Source: Candidatus Megaera endosymbiont of Nemacystus decipiens
Lineage (GTDB): Bacteria > Pseudomonadota > Alphaproteobacteria > Rickettsiales > Rickettsiaceae
Reading direction: 5' to 3'
NCBI GenBank assembly: GCA_030036605.1
Contig: DAOTRE010000005.1
Location: forward strand, 27,756 to 90,103
Length of the DNA: 62,348 bases
Shown: one piece after another, positions 36,033-49,634 of the stretch
Layout: every line of letters starts with the position of its first letter
How positions within the stretch are numbered: the first letter of the stretch is position 1
Translations under genes and position numbers: made by a program
The notes under the pieces: model-generated
Told to the model about the DNA's origin: nothing
The model's input: the letters and a program-made list of their open reading frames with translations, nothing else
Database searches by the model: none

Positions 36033-37547
36033 ATGACCAATTCTCAAAACTGTAGTTTCGTGAGCAAACTGTCTAATATTTTTTGGCCTATTGAGAGGTA
36101 TGAAAACAAAAAATTCATACCAATGGCATTAATGATGGCGTTCATTTTATTTAATTATGCTACTTTAAGATCCATTAAAGATGGGCTGGTTGTAACCAAC
36201 ATTGGCCCTGAAGCTATAAGCTTTTTAAAGACTTATTTTGTACTTCCTTCTGCGATGTTGTTAATGGTGGCATATGCAAAGCTTTGCAATATCATGAATG
36301 CTAGAAGTGTGTTTAATTTTATCACCACTATATTCTTGATTTTTTTCGTAATATTTACTTTTGTATTATACCCAAACCCTAATTTTTTTCATGCTTCTGA
36401 AGAAACTTTAGAGACATTATCTACCAACTATCCAAATTTTAAATGGTTGATTAGAATATGTGGTAACTGGAGTTATGGAATGTTTTATATAGTGGCTGAA
36501 ATGTGGGGAAGCATGATGGTTAGCTTGCTATTTTGGCAGTTTGCTAACCAAATCACTAAGACAGGTGAAGCTAAACGTTTTTATTCAATGTTTGGTTTAA
36601 TCGGCAACGTAGGTCTACTGTTTGTATCTTTAGCTTTATATGTTTTATTAAATGACAATCTAAATATTGTACCTCAAGATGTAAAACTAATACCAGTATT
36701 GGGACTTGTATCAATAAATTGCTTAGTTGTATTATATTTATACAGATGGTTAAATGAAAATGTTCTTACCGATCCTGAGTTATATAACCCAGCAGAGATT
36801 GGCCCAAAGAAAAAAAATAAGGTAAAATTATCAATCGCTGATAGCTTCAAAATGATACTTACTTCAAAGTACCTTGGTCTTATCGCTATGTTGGTTTTCT
36901 CATATGGAGTATCTATTAATCTAGTGGAAGGGGTTTGGAAATCTAAACTACGCGAGCTATACACTGATGAAGTATCTTACACTGCTTTCATGGGGCAATT
37001 TCAAGCCTACCAAGGAACTGTTGCCATATTTTTTATGTTGGTTGGTGCTAATATTTTAAGGAAGGTATCATGGTTCACTGCTGCAATGTTTACTCCATTA
37101 ATGATTTTGGTAACTGGCTCAGCTTTCTTCTCGTTTATTATATTTGATAGCACCATTGGATTACAAGTTGCAGCTTTCTTTGGAACTGGACCTGTTGCAT
37201 TAGTTGCAATGATTGGTACAGCACAGAATGTTCTTAGTAAGGGTGTAAAATATTCCTTATTTGATTCGACAAAAGAAATGTCTTATATACCTCTAGATGA
37301 TGAAATGAAATCAAAAGGTAAGGCAGCTGTCGACGTTATTGGTGGAAGACTTGGAAAATCAGGTGGTGGTCTGATACAATCTTCTTTATTTGCTATTTTA
37401 CCAACATATACATTTGCAGAAGCAACTCCATATTTTGCGATAGTGTTTTTTGTAATAGTAATGCTATGGGTATTCGCTGTTAAAATGCTTGGTAATGAGT
37501 ATCACAAAAAGCTTCTTGAGCTAGAAGTTTCAAAAGATACTGCATAA
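36033..37547 (+). CDS. tlc: ATP/ADP translocase (nucleotide transporter, TLC family)
   Basis: A 504-residue inner membrane protein with about 12 hydrophobic helices. It begins with the family block FWPIERYENKKFIPMALMMA and has YATLRSIKDGLVVTNIGPEAISFLKTY near residues 46-72. WGSMMVSLLFWQFANQITKTGEAKRFY near 160 and FDSTKEMSYIPLDDEMKSKGKAAVDV near 410 are also family blocks. These proteins exchange bacterial ADP for host ATP and are found in Rickettsiales, Chlamydiales and plastids, which marks the organism as an intracellular energy parasite. Paralogues with other nucleotide specificities exist, so ATP/ADP exchange is the likely but not proven substrate. It has its own promoter and terminator. 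Confidence 0.96.
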   Translation: MTNSQNCSFVSKLSNIFWPIERYENKKFIPMALMMAFILFNYATLRSIKDGLVVTNIGPEAISFLKTYFVLPSAMLLMVAYAKLCNIMNARSVFNFITTIFLIFFVIFTFVLYPNPNFFHASEETLETLSTNYPNFKWLIRICGNWSYGMFYIVAEMWGSMMVSLLFWQFANQITKTGEAKRFYSMFGLIGNVGLLFVSLALYVLLNDNLNIVPQDVKLIPVLGLVSINCLVVLYLYRWLNENVLTDPELYNPAEIGPKKKNKVKLSIADSFKMILTSKYLGLIAMLVFSYGVSINLVEGVWKSKLRELYTDEVSYTAFMGQFQAYQGTVAIFFMLVGANILRKVSWFTAAMFTPLMILVTGSAFFSFIIFDSTIGLQVAAFFGTGPVALVAMIGTAQNVLSKGVKYSLFDSTKEMSYIPLDDEMKSKGKAAVDVIGGRLGKSGGGLIQSSLFAILPTYTFAEATPYFAIVFFVIVMLWVFAVKMLGNEYHKKLLELEVSKDTA

Positions 37548-37573
37548 ACAAATAAGTCTGGAACAAAAATTTG

Positions 37574-37625
37574 CGCACAAATTATGCAAAAGAGAGTTCT
37601 TCTCAGTAATTTGTGCGTCTTTTAA
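37574..37625 (+). terminator. Rho-independent terminator of tlc
   Basis: CGCACAAATTA (37574-37584) pairs with TAATTTGTGCG (37607-37617), an 11-bp perfect stem, followed by TCTTTTAA. The 22-base loop contains GAGA/TTCTC-type complementary bases. It starts 27 bp after the tlc stop. Confidence 0.75.
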
Positions 37626-38009
37626 TAGGTGTCCATATTGCACTGAGCGCTATATATCGCCAAATTTTAACTCCCCGTTGACTATAGTATAAAAATTATC
37701 TATGGCACTGTTAACACAAAGTAAGGAAAAAGCATTTTTAGACTATTTTTAAACGAAAATAACTTTGTATTCTGTAGGAATAGTGCACCTATTTCAATAA
37801 ATATAAGTTTGTTTGCAGTCAAAAAAGTTCAAAATGTAACTTTTTTGATTTTGTTAATTCTGCCATAGTGAGTTAGGCTTGATTATTGGCTCATATAAAA
37901 TGGAGTGAATCATTAGATAAGAGAACAATAATAACGCCAAGACTTAAAACTAAGTTAATATATTAACTTGAATTACAGATTATTATCCACTTTTTTAACC
38001 TCAACCTTT
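37626..38009. other. Gene-free interval between tlc and rpoC; possible small RNA
   Basis: No open frame with coding character is visible. TTGACT at about 37677-37682, with TATAAA or TATGGC near it, could be promoter parts. CTATGGCA...GTTAAC near 37698-37713 is partly repeated in inverse at 37853-37868, and a TCAAAAAAGTT/AACTTTTTTGA hairpin sits at 37819-37848. These could mark a small RNA of roughly 150 nt or a degenerate palindromic element. Confidence 0.3.
37819..37855 (+). terminator. A/T-rich hairpin with T tract in the tlc-rpoC interval
   Basis: TCAAAAAAGTT (37819-37829) and AACTTTTTTGA (37838-37848) form an 11-bp perfect stem followed by TTTTGTT. It is far from the ends of both flanking genes and could end an unannotated transcript. 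Confidence 0.4.
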
Positions 38010-38059
38010 AAAAAACCATAAGACACCCCATGCTATTTTTCAACAAACATAGGATGTCT
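38010..38059 (-). terminator. Rho-independent terminator of rpoC
   Basis: On the minus strand AGACATCCTATG (38048-38059) pairs with CATGGGGTGTCT (38021-38032) over 12 positions including G-U pairs, followed by TATGGTTTTTTA. It lies 60 bp after the rpoC stop and ends the long str/rif block. Confidence 0.75.
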
Positions 38060-38118
38060 GAATATTTTTCAATAATACTTGAAAATCTTTATGTCAACTG
38101 AACCTAAGTTAAAATGAC

Positions 38119-42273
<4,155 letters not shown>

Positions 42274-42367
42274 TCAAAATAAACTCATTCAAACGCTTTT
42301 AAAAAAATTCAAAGCGTAAAATTAAAAATAATAAATACTCAATTTGTGCGCTGCACTAAAGTTTTTA

Positions 42368-45300
42368 CTAATCACTTTCTTCCAACTGCACATTTAAACA
42401 TAAAGATCTAAACTCTTTGATCATCACGTTGAATGACTCAGGTACTCCTGAATTAAAATTATGATTTCCTTTTACTATATTATCATACATCTTAATTCTA
42501 CCAGTTACGTCATCTGACTTAACAGTAAGCATTTCTTGCAATGTGAATGCAGCACCATATGCTTCCAATGCCCACACTTCCATTTCACCAAAACGCTGAC
42601 CACCAAAGTGAGACTTACCTCCTAAAGGCTGTTGTGTAACAAGGCTGTAAGGGCCTATTGATCTTGCATGTATCTTGTTATCAACCAAATGATGCAGCTT
42701 TAATATATACTTATAACCTACAGTAACATGACGATCAAAATATTCTCCTGTTCTACCATCAATAACTCTTACCTGACCAGACTCATCCTGCCCAGAGAGT
42801 TCTAACATCGATTTTATTGTACTGACCTTTGCTCCATCAAATACAGGAGTCGAGAAGTGAACGCCTTGTTTCATATTATCACAAAATTCTAAGAAGCTTT
42901 CTTTGTTCATGGAGTCTATCTTTTGTATACCCTCATTGTCATCATAAATTGATTTTACAAAACTTTTTATAGAATCAATATCTATATCATTATTGCTATA
43001 TTTATCAAGCATTTCTCCTACATTATCGCCTAATTTTTTTGCAGCCCAACCTAAATGCGTTTCTAAAATTTGACCTACATTCATCCTTGATGGCAAACCA
43101 AGAGGATTTAAAACAACATCTACCACAGTACCGTCTTCTAAGAAAGGCATATCTTCCTCAGGCATAATGCGAGATATAACACCTTTATTACCATGACGAC
43201 CAGCCATTTTATCACCTGGTTGCAGCTTATGCTTAGTAGCAATGTAAACTTTTACTACTTTCAAAGCACCTTGTGGTAAATCATCTCCTGCTTGCAACTT
43301 GTCCACTTTACTATTAAACCTTTGATTGAGCTCATCTCTTTTTTTGTCATATTGCTCTTTTATTTGTGCTATTTCGTCCATAACTGATTGATTATCTACA
43401 ACCAACTGCCAATACTGCCCTTTGGATAGACTAGAAAGTAAATTTTGATCTATTACTTGCCCAGCTTTTGTAGACTTAGGACCACTAAAGATTTTTTGTC
43501 CTTCTAAAAGTTTTGTAAGACGCATGAAAACAAACTTATCTATGATACTTATTTCATCTTCCCTATCTTTAGACATTTTTTCTATTTGCTGCCTTTCAAT
43601 AGCAATTCCTCGCTCGTCTTTTTCTACTCCTCTACGGGATAAAATACGCACATCAACGACTGTACCACCTGCGCCAGGCGGAACATACAAAGAAGTGTCT
43701 CTAACGTCTGAAGCTTTTTCACCAAAAACAGCTCTCAACAATTTTTCTTCTGGAGTAACTGGGGATTCATTTTTCGGTGTAACCTTACCAACTAGAATAT
43801 CCCCAGACTTTACTTCTGCTCCGATATGAACTATACCGACTTCATCCAGCTGGCTTAAAGATTCTTCAGTTACATTGGGCATATCCCTGGTTATTTCTTC
43901 TGGACCCAGTCTAGTGTCTCTAGCTACAACTTCGAATTCTTCTATGTGAATTGAAGTGAATACATCATCTTTAACTATTCTTTCTGAAATTAATATTGCA
44001 TCCTCAAAATTATACCCACGCCAAGATATAAAAGCTACAAGCATGTTACGACCTAAAGCTATCTCTCCTTGGTCAATTGCAGGGCCATCTGCTATTATTT
44101 CTCCTTCACAAACTTGTTGTCCAACGGAAACTAGTGGTTTTTGGTTAATACATGTATTATGGTTAGACTTTCTATATTTTACTAAATTATAAATATCAAC
44201 TTCTGGAGCACCATTCTGCTTTTTTTCAAATGATTGAACCACAATTCTTTCAGAATCAACTTCTACAACTAATCCGTCATGCAACGCAAGAACTGAAGCT
44301 CCTGAATCCTTCGCAACTACGGACTCAATACCAGTTCCAACAAAAGGAGCTTCCGATTGAATTAATGGGACTGCCTGACGCTGCATGTTTGAACCCATCA
44401 ATGCACGGTTAGCATCATCATTTTCTAAAAACGGTATCAGTGCTGCAGCAACAGATACTACCTGCATTGGCGTTACATCTATATAATCAACTTCAGAGGG
44501 CGGTACCAATACAAAATTTCCAGAATCGATCCTGCAACTTACAAATTCGTCCTCTATAATACCTTCTGAATTAGTTTTTACATCAGATTCTGCTATTTTG
44601 TATTTTGCCTCATCTATAGCTGATAAGTAAACCACTTCATCAGTTACATGCCCCTCAACAACCTTTCTGTAAGGGCTTTCAATAAAACCATATTTATTAA
44701 CTCTTGCATAAGTAGACATTGAGTTAATTAAACCAATATTTTGTCCCTCTGGTGTCTCAATAGCACATACTCGTCCACGATAACTGATGTGAACATCCCT
44801 CATATCATCTACAACTCGATCACGACTACTAACTCCACCCTGGCCAAAAGCAGACAGTCTTCTTTTATGAGTGATTTCAGACAAAGGATTTGTTTGATCC
44901 ATAAACTGGGACAGCTGGGATGTGCTAAAAAATTCCTTAACAACAGCGCTTAAAACTTTAGAATTAATTAAGTCTTGAGGCATTACAGCATCTGCATCAA
45001 CAGCACTCATTCTCTCTAAAATAGACTTTTCCATTCTGACTAAACCAATTCTAAATTGGTTTTCAACTAACTCTCCAACAGATCTTACTCTTCTATTTCC
45101 CAAGTGATCTATGTCATCTACTGAACCTTTACCATCCTTCAAGTCAATTAAAAGCCTTATCATAGCTTTAATGTCCTCCAATGAAAGGCAAGTCTTTTCC
45201 AAAGGCAAATCAACTCCTAACCTGGAGTTTAATTTTATTCTTCCTACCTCAGACAAATCATATCTTGAAGAATCAAAAAACAAATTTTTCAACATAACTT

Positions 45301-46468
45301 CAGCAGCTTCAACCGTAGGAGGCTCCCCCGGTCGTATGACTCTAAAAATATCATTTAGAGCAGATGCATAATCCAAGTTTTTATCTACTTCAATAGTGTT
45401 ACGTATATATGCATCACTGTTGTTAGAAACTTTTAATAGTGCTATTTCTTTTGCGTTAATTTCTTTTAATTTAGACAAAGCTTCTTCATTAATTTCATCA
45501 CCTACACTTAATAACACTTCGCCATTTTGCGGATTCACTATTTCTTTTCCAAGAAATTTGCCTAGTATTTGCTCATCTTGCACCAATACTTGTTTTAAGC
45601 CTGATTCTAAAAGTTTTTTTGCTAGTCTTGGTGTGATTTTACTACCAGCTTTCAAAACAACTTCTTCATTTTCAGCATTAACTAAGTCATGCATTAATCT
45701 GTGCACAGATATATCAGATATATCAAAGTTTGTAATCCAACCTTTTTTAGCATACTGGTATAGATTATTTTCATAATAGGATTTCAATATTTCTTCTTTT
45801 GTCATTCCTAGAGAGTACAACAAAGTAGAAACTGGCAATTTTCTTTTTCTATCAATACGAAAATATATTATATCCTTAGCATCAAATTCAAAATCTAACC
45901 AAGAACCTCTGTAAGGAATAACCCTAGCAGAGTATAAAAATTTACCAGAAGAATGAGCTTTACCTTCATCGTGATAGAAAAACCCACCTGGAGATCTGTG
46001 CATCTGAGATACTATAACACGCTCAGTACCATTTATAACAAATGTAGCATTTTCTGTCATAAATGGGACGTCCCCTATATAAACTTCTTGCTCTTTAATA
46101 CCCTTGATTTCCTTAGAATCAGTTATCTCATCTAATTCCCAAATACTTAATCTAAGAGTTATTCGCAAACCAGCAACAAAACTTAAACCTCTTTGTATAC
46201 ACTCTTCAACATCAAATTTAGGCTTATCAAATACATATTTAACAAATTCAAGCACTGCAGTGCCGGAAGCATCCTTTATAGGAAAAATTGAAGTTAAAAT
46301 ACTCTGTAGGCCTTTATTTTCTCTCTGATTCTCAGGAATTCCAAATTGCAGAAAATTATTGTTATAAGATTGCTTTTGAATTTCAATCAAATTAGGTATT
46401 GTTGCTACAGACTTAATCTTACCAAAATTCTTTCTTAGTCTCTTACTATTTTGCAAGGGGTTTAACAT
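42368..46468 (-). CDS. rpoB: DNA-directed RNA polymerase beta subunit
   Basis: A 1366-residue beta subunit with intact family blocks: [29 protein letters not shown] of the rifampicin pocket, [30 protein letters not shown] and the C-terminal [17 protein letters not shown]. The segment next to the rifampicin pocket (fork-loop 2 region) reads [22 protein letters not shown], with [13 protein letters not shown] after it, unlike the usual [20 protein letters not shown] pattern. The residues that normally bind rifampicin, including the Asp, His and Ser positions, are kept. A GGAG site precedes the ATG. Confidence 0.98.
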   Translation of the reverse strand: MLNPLQNSKRLRKNFGKIKSVATIPNLIEIQKQSYNNNFLQFGIPENQRENKGLQSILTSIFPIKDASGTAVLEFVKYVFDKPKFDVEECIQRGLSFVAGLRITLRLSIWELDEITDSKEIKGIKEQEVYIGDVPFMTENATFVINGTERVIVSQMHRSPGGFFYHDEGKAHSSGKFLYSARVIPYRGSWLDFEFDAKDIIYFRIDRKRKLPVSTLLYSLGMTKEEILKSYYENNLYQYAKKGWITNFDISDISVHRLMHDLVNAENEEVVLKAGSKITPRLAKKLLESGLKQVLVQDEQILGKFLGKEIVNPQNGEVLLSVGDEINEEALSKLKEINAKEIALLKVSNNSDAYIRNTIEVDKNLDYASALNDIFRVIRPGEPPTVEAAEVMLKNLFFDSSRYDLSEVGRIKLNSRLGVDLPLEKTCLSLEDIKAMIRLLIDLKDGKGSVDDIDHLGNRRVRSVGELVENQFRIGLVRMEKSILERMSAVDADAVMPQDLINSKVLSAVVKEFFSTSQLSQFMDQTNPLSEITHKRRLSAFGQGGVSSRDRVVDDMRDVHISYRGRVCAIETPEGQNIGLINSMSTYARVNKYGFIESPYRKVVEGHVTDEVVYLSAIDEAKYKIAESDVKTNSEGIIEDEFVSCRIDSGNFVLVPPSEVDYIDVTPMQVVSVAAALIPFLENDDANRALMGSNMQRQAVPLIQSEAPFVGTGIESVVAKDSGASVLALHDGLVVEVDSERIVVQSFEKKQNGAPEVDIYNLVKYRKSNHNTCINQKPLVSVGQQVCEGEIIADGPAIDQGEIALGRNMLVAFISWRGYNFEDAILISERIVKDDVFTSIHIEEFEVVARDTRLGPEEITRDMPNVTEESLSQLDEVGIVHIGAEVKSGDILVGKVTPKNESPVTPEEKLLRAVFGEKASDVRDTSLYVPPGAGGTVVDVRILSRRGVEKDERGIAIERQQIEKMSKDREDEISIIDKFVFMRLTKLLEGQKIFSGPKSTKAGQVIDQNLLSSLSKGQYWQLVVDNQSVMDEIAQIKEQYDKKRDELNQRFNSKVDKLQAGDDLPQGALKVVKVYIATKHKLQPGDKMAGRHGNKGVISRIMPEEDMPFLEDGTVVDVVLNPLGLPSRMNVGQILETHLGWAAKKLGDNVGEMLDKYSNNDIDIDSIKSFVKSIYDDNEGIQKIDSMNKESFLEFCDNMKQGVHFSTPVFDGAKVSTIKSMLELSGQDESGQVRVIDGRTGEYFDRHVTVGYKYILKLHHLVDNKIHARSIGPYSLVTQQPLGGKSHFGGQRFGEMEVWALEAYGAAFTLQEMLTVKSDDVTGRIKMYDNIVKGNHNFNSGVPESFNVMIKEFRSLCLNVQLEESD

Positions 46469-46540
46469 AATGTCTCCAGGTGTTTTTAATAAAAAAATAA
46501 AACTATATAACTACAGGCCAATAACAATGACTACAAATAA

Positions 46541-46587
46541 TTAAAAAGTTCAGGGCTATATTAGGTAAAAACTTGAATTATAGCCCT
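46541..46587 (-). terminator. Terminator/attenuator between rplL and rpoB
   Basis: On the minus strand AGGGCTATA (46579-46587) pairs perfectly with TATAGCCCT (46552-46560), then GAACTTTTTAATT follows. It lies 21 bp after the rplL stop, the position where many bacteria partially terminate to set the ratio of L7/L12 to RNA polymerase. Confidence 0.7.
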
Positions 46588-46607
46588 TGATTTTGCAATA
46601 AGATTGC

Positions 46608-46979
46608 TTATTTTAATTCTACTTTTGCACCAGCTGCTTCTAGTTCTGTTTTCATTTTTTCAGCTTCAGCCTTAGCAACGGCTTGCTTTATAGGAGCAGG
46701 AGCGCCTTCCACTAATGCCTTAGCCTCACCTATACCTAAGCCAGTCAAAGCTCTTACCACTTTAATAACAGCAATTTTCTGATCACCAAAAGAAGCTAAC
46801 ACAACATCAAATTCTGTCTTTTCTTCTTCTGCTGCAGCTGCTGGAGCTGCTGCTGCAACCGCTGCAACAGGAGCTGCTGCTGTCACACCCCATTTTTCTT
46901 CTAATAATTTTGAAAGATTTGCTGCTTCCATCACAGTTAGTGATGATAAATCTTCTGCTATTTTTTCTATATTTGCCAT
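46608..46979 (-). CDS. rplL: 50S ribosomal protein L7/L12
   Basis: A 123-residue stalk protein. The N-terminal dimerisation part ends in an alanine-rich hinge (about 35-52), followed by the C-terminal factor-binding domain with [22 protein letters not shown] and [15 protein letters not shown]. It recruits and stimulates translational GTPases. Standard length and position after rplJ (34 bp). Confidence 0.97.
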   Translation of the reverse strand: MANIEKIAEDLSSLTVMEAANLSKLLEEKWGVTAAAPVAAVAAAAPAAAAEEEKTEFDVVLASFGDQKIAVIKVVRALTGLGIGEAKALVEGAPAPIKQAVAKAEAEKMKTELEAAGAKVELK

Positions 46980-47013
46980 ATAATTTTCCTCTTTATTAAC
47001 TTATTGTTTGAAA

Positions 47014-47523
47014 TTAATTTTTGTCAGCATGAGCCTTTATAACTCTTGCTAATGAACCCGCAGGAGCCTGACATACTCTTGCAAGATTCGTTGCTGGAGC
47101 CTGTAACAAACCAACAATTTTGCCTCTTAATTCGTCCAAAGACGGTAAACACGCCAGCTGCCTTATAGTATCAGCATCTACCAAAGAGTTGTTTACTAAA
47201 CCACTGATAATTTTTAAGTTTTTATTAGTTTTAGCAAACTCGACAACCCCTTTCGCAGCAGCTATCTCATCATCAGAATAAGCTATTGCAGTTGGCCCTG
47301 CATATACTTCCTTATCATGAGCAACACCCGCATTTTCAGCAGCTATATTAGCTAAAGTGTTTTTTACAACTTTAAAAGTTGCACCACTATCTCTTAAAGA
47401 TCTACGAAGCTTAGTTATATCAGAAACCTTAAGACCGTGATAATGAGTTACAATAATAGAATTAGAATTTTTATACAAATTTTCTAACTCCAGCAAACAA
47501 GCTTCTTTTTTAGATTTTAGCAC
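47014..47523 (-). CDS. rplJ: 50S ribosomal protein L10
   Basis: A 169-residue L10 that anchors the L7/L12 stalk to 23S rRNA. Recognisable segments are SIIVTHYHGLKVSDITKLRRSLRDSGATFKVVKNTLA and AGPTAIAYSDDE. The start is placed at GTG 47523 because a GGAGG lies about 9 bp before it; the longer frame from TTG 47541 would put that ribosome-binding site inside the coding sequence. It lies between rplA and rplL in the usual order. Confidence 0.95.
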   Translation of the reverse strand: MLKSKKEACLLELENLYKNSNSIIVTHYHGLKVSDITKLRRSLRDSGATFKVVKNTLANIAAENAGVAHDKEVYAGPTAIAYSDDEIAAAKGVVEFAKTNKNLKIISGLVNNSLVDADTIRQLACLPSLDELRGKIVGLLQAPATNLARVCQAPAGSLARVIKAHADKN

Positions 47524-47550
47524 TGTAATTATCCTCCGCAAATATATATA

Positions 47551-48234
47551 TTAAGAAACTGCTGATATATCAATCTTATGACCAATACCCATAGTAGATG
47601 ACATAGAGATCTTTTTAAGATAGACACCCTTTGCACCCGAAGGTTTTGCCTTTATAACTGAACTGATAAAAGTTTTAGCGTTTTCTAACAAATTCTCATC
47701 AGAAAAAGATAGCTTGCCTAGTGGAGCGTGTATTATACCAGCTTTTTCAACCCTATATTCAACTTGACCATTTTTTGCATTTTGAACAGCAGAAGCTATA
47801 TCATTAGTTACAGTACCCAGTTTAGGATTCGGCATTAAACCTTTAGGCCCTAAAATACGAGCCACTTGACCCACCATGCCCATCATATCAGGAGTAGCAA
47901 TACAAACATCAAAATCTATTTGACCAGCTTTAATATTATCTACTAAATCGAGACCACCTGTAATATCAGCACCACTAGATTTTGCAACTTCAACCTTATC
48001 ATCCCTACAAATCACTGCAACTCGTACATCTTTACCGAGACCTGCAGGAAGAGAAACAACACCTCGTACCATTTGGTCAGAATGCCTAGGATCCACATTC
48101 AAATTCATAGCTATCTCTAAAGACTCATCAAATTTAGCAAAAGCGTGTTTTTTGATAGATGAAAGAGCTTCGCTTAAGGAAAAAAGCTTAGCTTGGTCAA
48201 CTTCTTCCTTAATGTTTTTTATTTTTTTACCCAT
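47551..48234 (-). CDS. rplA: 50S ribosomal protein L1
   Basis: A 227-residue L1 of the L1 stalk, which moves deacylated tRNA out of the E site and often represses its own operon. The blocks [56 protein letters not shown] and the C-terminal [12 protein letters not shown] are clear. Length is standard. It follows rplK by 21 bp. Confidence 0.97.
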   Translation of the reverse strand: MGKKIKNIKEEVDQAKLFSLSEALSSIKKHAFAKFDESLEIAMNLNVDPRHSDQMVRGVVSLPAGLGKDVRVAVICRDDKVEVAKSSGADITGGLDLVDNIKAGQIDFDVCIATPDMMGMVGQVARILGPKGLMPNPKLGTVTNDIASAVQNAKNGQVEYRVEKAGIIHAPLGKLSFSDENLLENAKTFISSVIKAKPSGAKGVYLKKISMSSTMGIGHKIDISAVS

Positions 48235-48255
48235 AACTTTAATTTAGTATATTAT

Positions 48256-48690
48256 TTAATCTTTTACTACTTCTATACCCATAGATTCTGCTGTTCCAAT
48301 AATAATACTCACAGCAGCATCAATGTCATTAGCATTCAAGTCTTGCATTTTTGTCGTCGCAATCTCTCTACAATCTTCTATAGTAACTTTTCCTACATAC
48401 CCCTCTTTTTTAGTTAAACCAGAGCCTTTCTGGATTTTAGCACTTTCTTTTAATAGAAAGGAAGCAGGTGGAGTTTTTGTAACAAAAGTAAAACTTTTAT
48501 CTGCATAAACTGTAATCACTACAGGGGTAGGTGTACCAGGCTTTAAAGAACTAGTCGCAGCATTGAAAGCTTTACAAAATTCCATTATGTTAACACCTTT
48601 TTGACCTAATGCAGGACCAACTGGAGGAGAAGGGTTGGCTTTACCCGAAGCTATAGTCAATTTTATGTAACCTGCTATTTTCTTTTTCAT
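48256..48690 (-). CDS. rplK: 50S ribosomal protein L11
   Basis: A 144-residue L11, part of the GTPase-associated centre. The proline-rich N-terminal loop [24 protein letters not shown] (about 20-43), which binds thiostrepton-type drugs in other species, and the C-terminal rRNA-binding domain are intact. It follows nusG by 31 bp in the usual order. Confidence 0.97.
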   Translation of the reverse strand: MKKKIAGYIKLTIASGKANPSPPVGPALGQKGVNIMEFCKAFNAATSSLKPGTPTPVVITVYADKSFTFVTKTPPASFLLKESAKIQKGSGLTKKEGYVGKVTIEDCREIATTKMQDLNANDIDAAVSIIIGTAESMGIEVVKD

Positions 48691-48721
48691 GAATTCATCT
48701 CTTATAATTACTTAATTAAAC

Positions 48722-49249
48722 CTAGTCTTTTTTTATTTGATTAAAATTTAGCTCAATAGGTGTAGCTTTACCAAAAATTAAGAATGAAACCTTAACAGTT
48801 TGATTTAGCATATCTACCTCTTCTATAACACCAGAAAAAGTATCAAATGGGCCATCTATGACTCTTACTTTATCACCAGCATTATAGACACTAGCTTCGC
48901 TGGCCGATTTAGCATGCATTTGAAGCTGTTCAAACATAGTCTCGGCCTCTTGATTATTTAAAGGCTGAGGCTTATTTTTACTCCCTAAAAAACCAACTGC
49001 ACCAGGCACAGACTTAACCAGGTGCCAGGCTTTATCTGTCATATTCATTTTTATCAAAATGTAGCCTGACATCATTTTCTTTTCTGCTACAACTTTTTTT
49101 CCTTTTCTAATTTCTGGTACTTCAATTACCGGAACTATGATATCTTCAAAATCATCAGACATTTGATTTTTTTGAACCTGTTCCTCTATTTTTCTTTTTA
49201 CCTTCTTCTCGGTGCCGGAAGCTGTATAAAGAATGTACCAATTAGCCAT
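48722..49249 (-). CDS. nusG: Transcription termination/antitermination protein NusG
   Basis: A 175-residue NusG with an N-terminal NGN domain (WYILYTASGTEKKVKRKIEEQ, then MMSGYILIKMNMTDKAWHLVKSVPGAVGFLG) and a C-terminal KOW domain (AGDKVRVIDGPFDTFSGVIEEVD). It couples RNA polymerase to Rho and to ribosomal protein S10. It lies 21 bp after secE. Confidence 0.97.
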   Translation of the reverse strand: MANWYILYTASGTEKKVKRKIEEQVQKNQMSDDFEDIIVPVIEVPEIRKGKKVVAEKKMMSGYILIKMNMTDKAWHLVKSVPGAVGFLGSKNKPQPLNNQEAETMFEQLQMHAKSASEASVYNAGDKVRVIDGPFDTFSGVIEEVDMLNQTVKVSFLIFGKATPIELNFNQIKKD

Positions 49250-49270
49250 ACTGAACCTTACCTTAAGCTA

Positions 49271-49471
49271 TTATTTACCAAAATTTAACAAAAATACTAT
49301 AAAACTATGTATAGTATAGTCTAAAAACATAGTTAATAAACTAAAAATTAGGACAGCTATAATCACTATAGAACTGGAAGTGATAAGATCCTTCTTATCA
49401 GGCCAGCTAACTTTTTTTGCCTCGTTTTTAACTTGATCGAAAAATTTTAAAGCTTTTATTTTTTTTATCAT
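49271..49471 (-). CDS. secE: Preprotein translocase subunit SecE
   Basis: A 66-residue single-spanning SecE. The amphipathic helix and the signature FFDQVKNEAKKVSWPDKKDLI (residues about 10-30) are followed by one membrane helix (about 33-55). It clamps SecY in the protein-export channel. It lies between tRNA-Trp and nusG, as in most bacteria. Confidence 0.93.
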   Translation of the reverse strand: MIKKIKALKFFDQVKNEAKKVSWPDKKDLITSSSIVIIAVLIFSLLTMFLDYTIHSFIVFLLNFGK

Positions 49472-49510
49472 AATTTAGTAACTTTTTACTCTATAAAGCC
49501 GACAAACTAA

Positions 49511-49586
49511 TGGCAGGAGTGACAGGCATCGAACCCGCAACCTCCGGTTTTGGAGACCGGCGCTCTACCAATTGAGCTACACTCCT
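49511..49586 (-). tRNA. trnW: tRNA-Trp (anticodon CCA)
   Basis: Read on the minus strand, the acceptor AGGAGTG pairs with CACTCCT, the D arm has TAGCTCAATTGGTAGAGC, the anticodon stem CCGGT/ACCGG encloses CTCCAAA (anticodon CCA), and the T arm has GGGTTCGATGCC. The discriminator is G, and CCA is encoded at 49511-49513. It sits between fusA and secE; tuf, its usual neighbour, is missing. Confidence 0.95.
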
Positions 49587-49634
49587 ATCATAAAGCCAAA
49601 TAAAAATCAAGGCCTTTTTACTTTTGTCTGCTTT

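Noticed and set aside
37983..37991. TTATCCACT, one mismatch from a DnaA box
   Set aside because: A single site, far from dnaA and without a cluster; expected by chance in AT-rich DNA.
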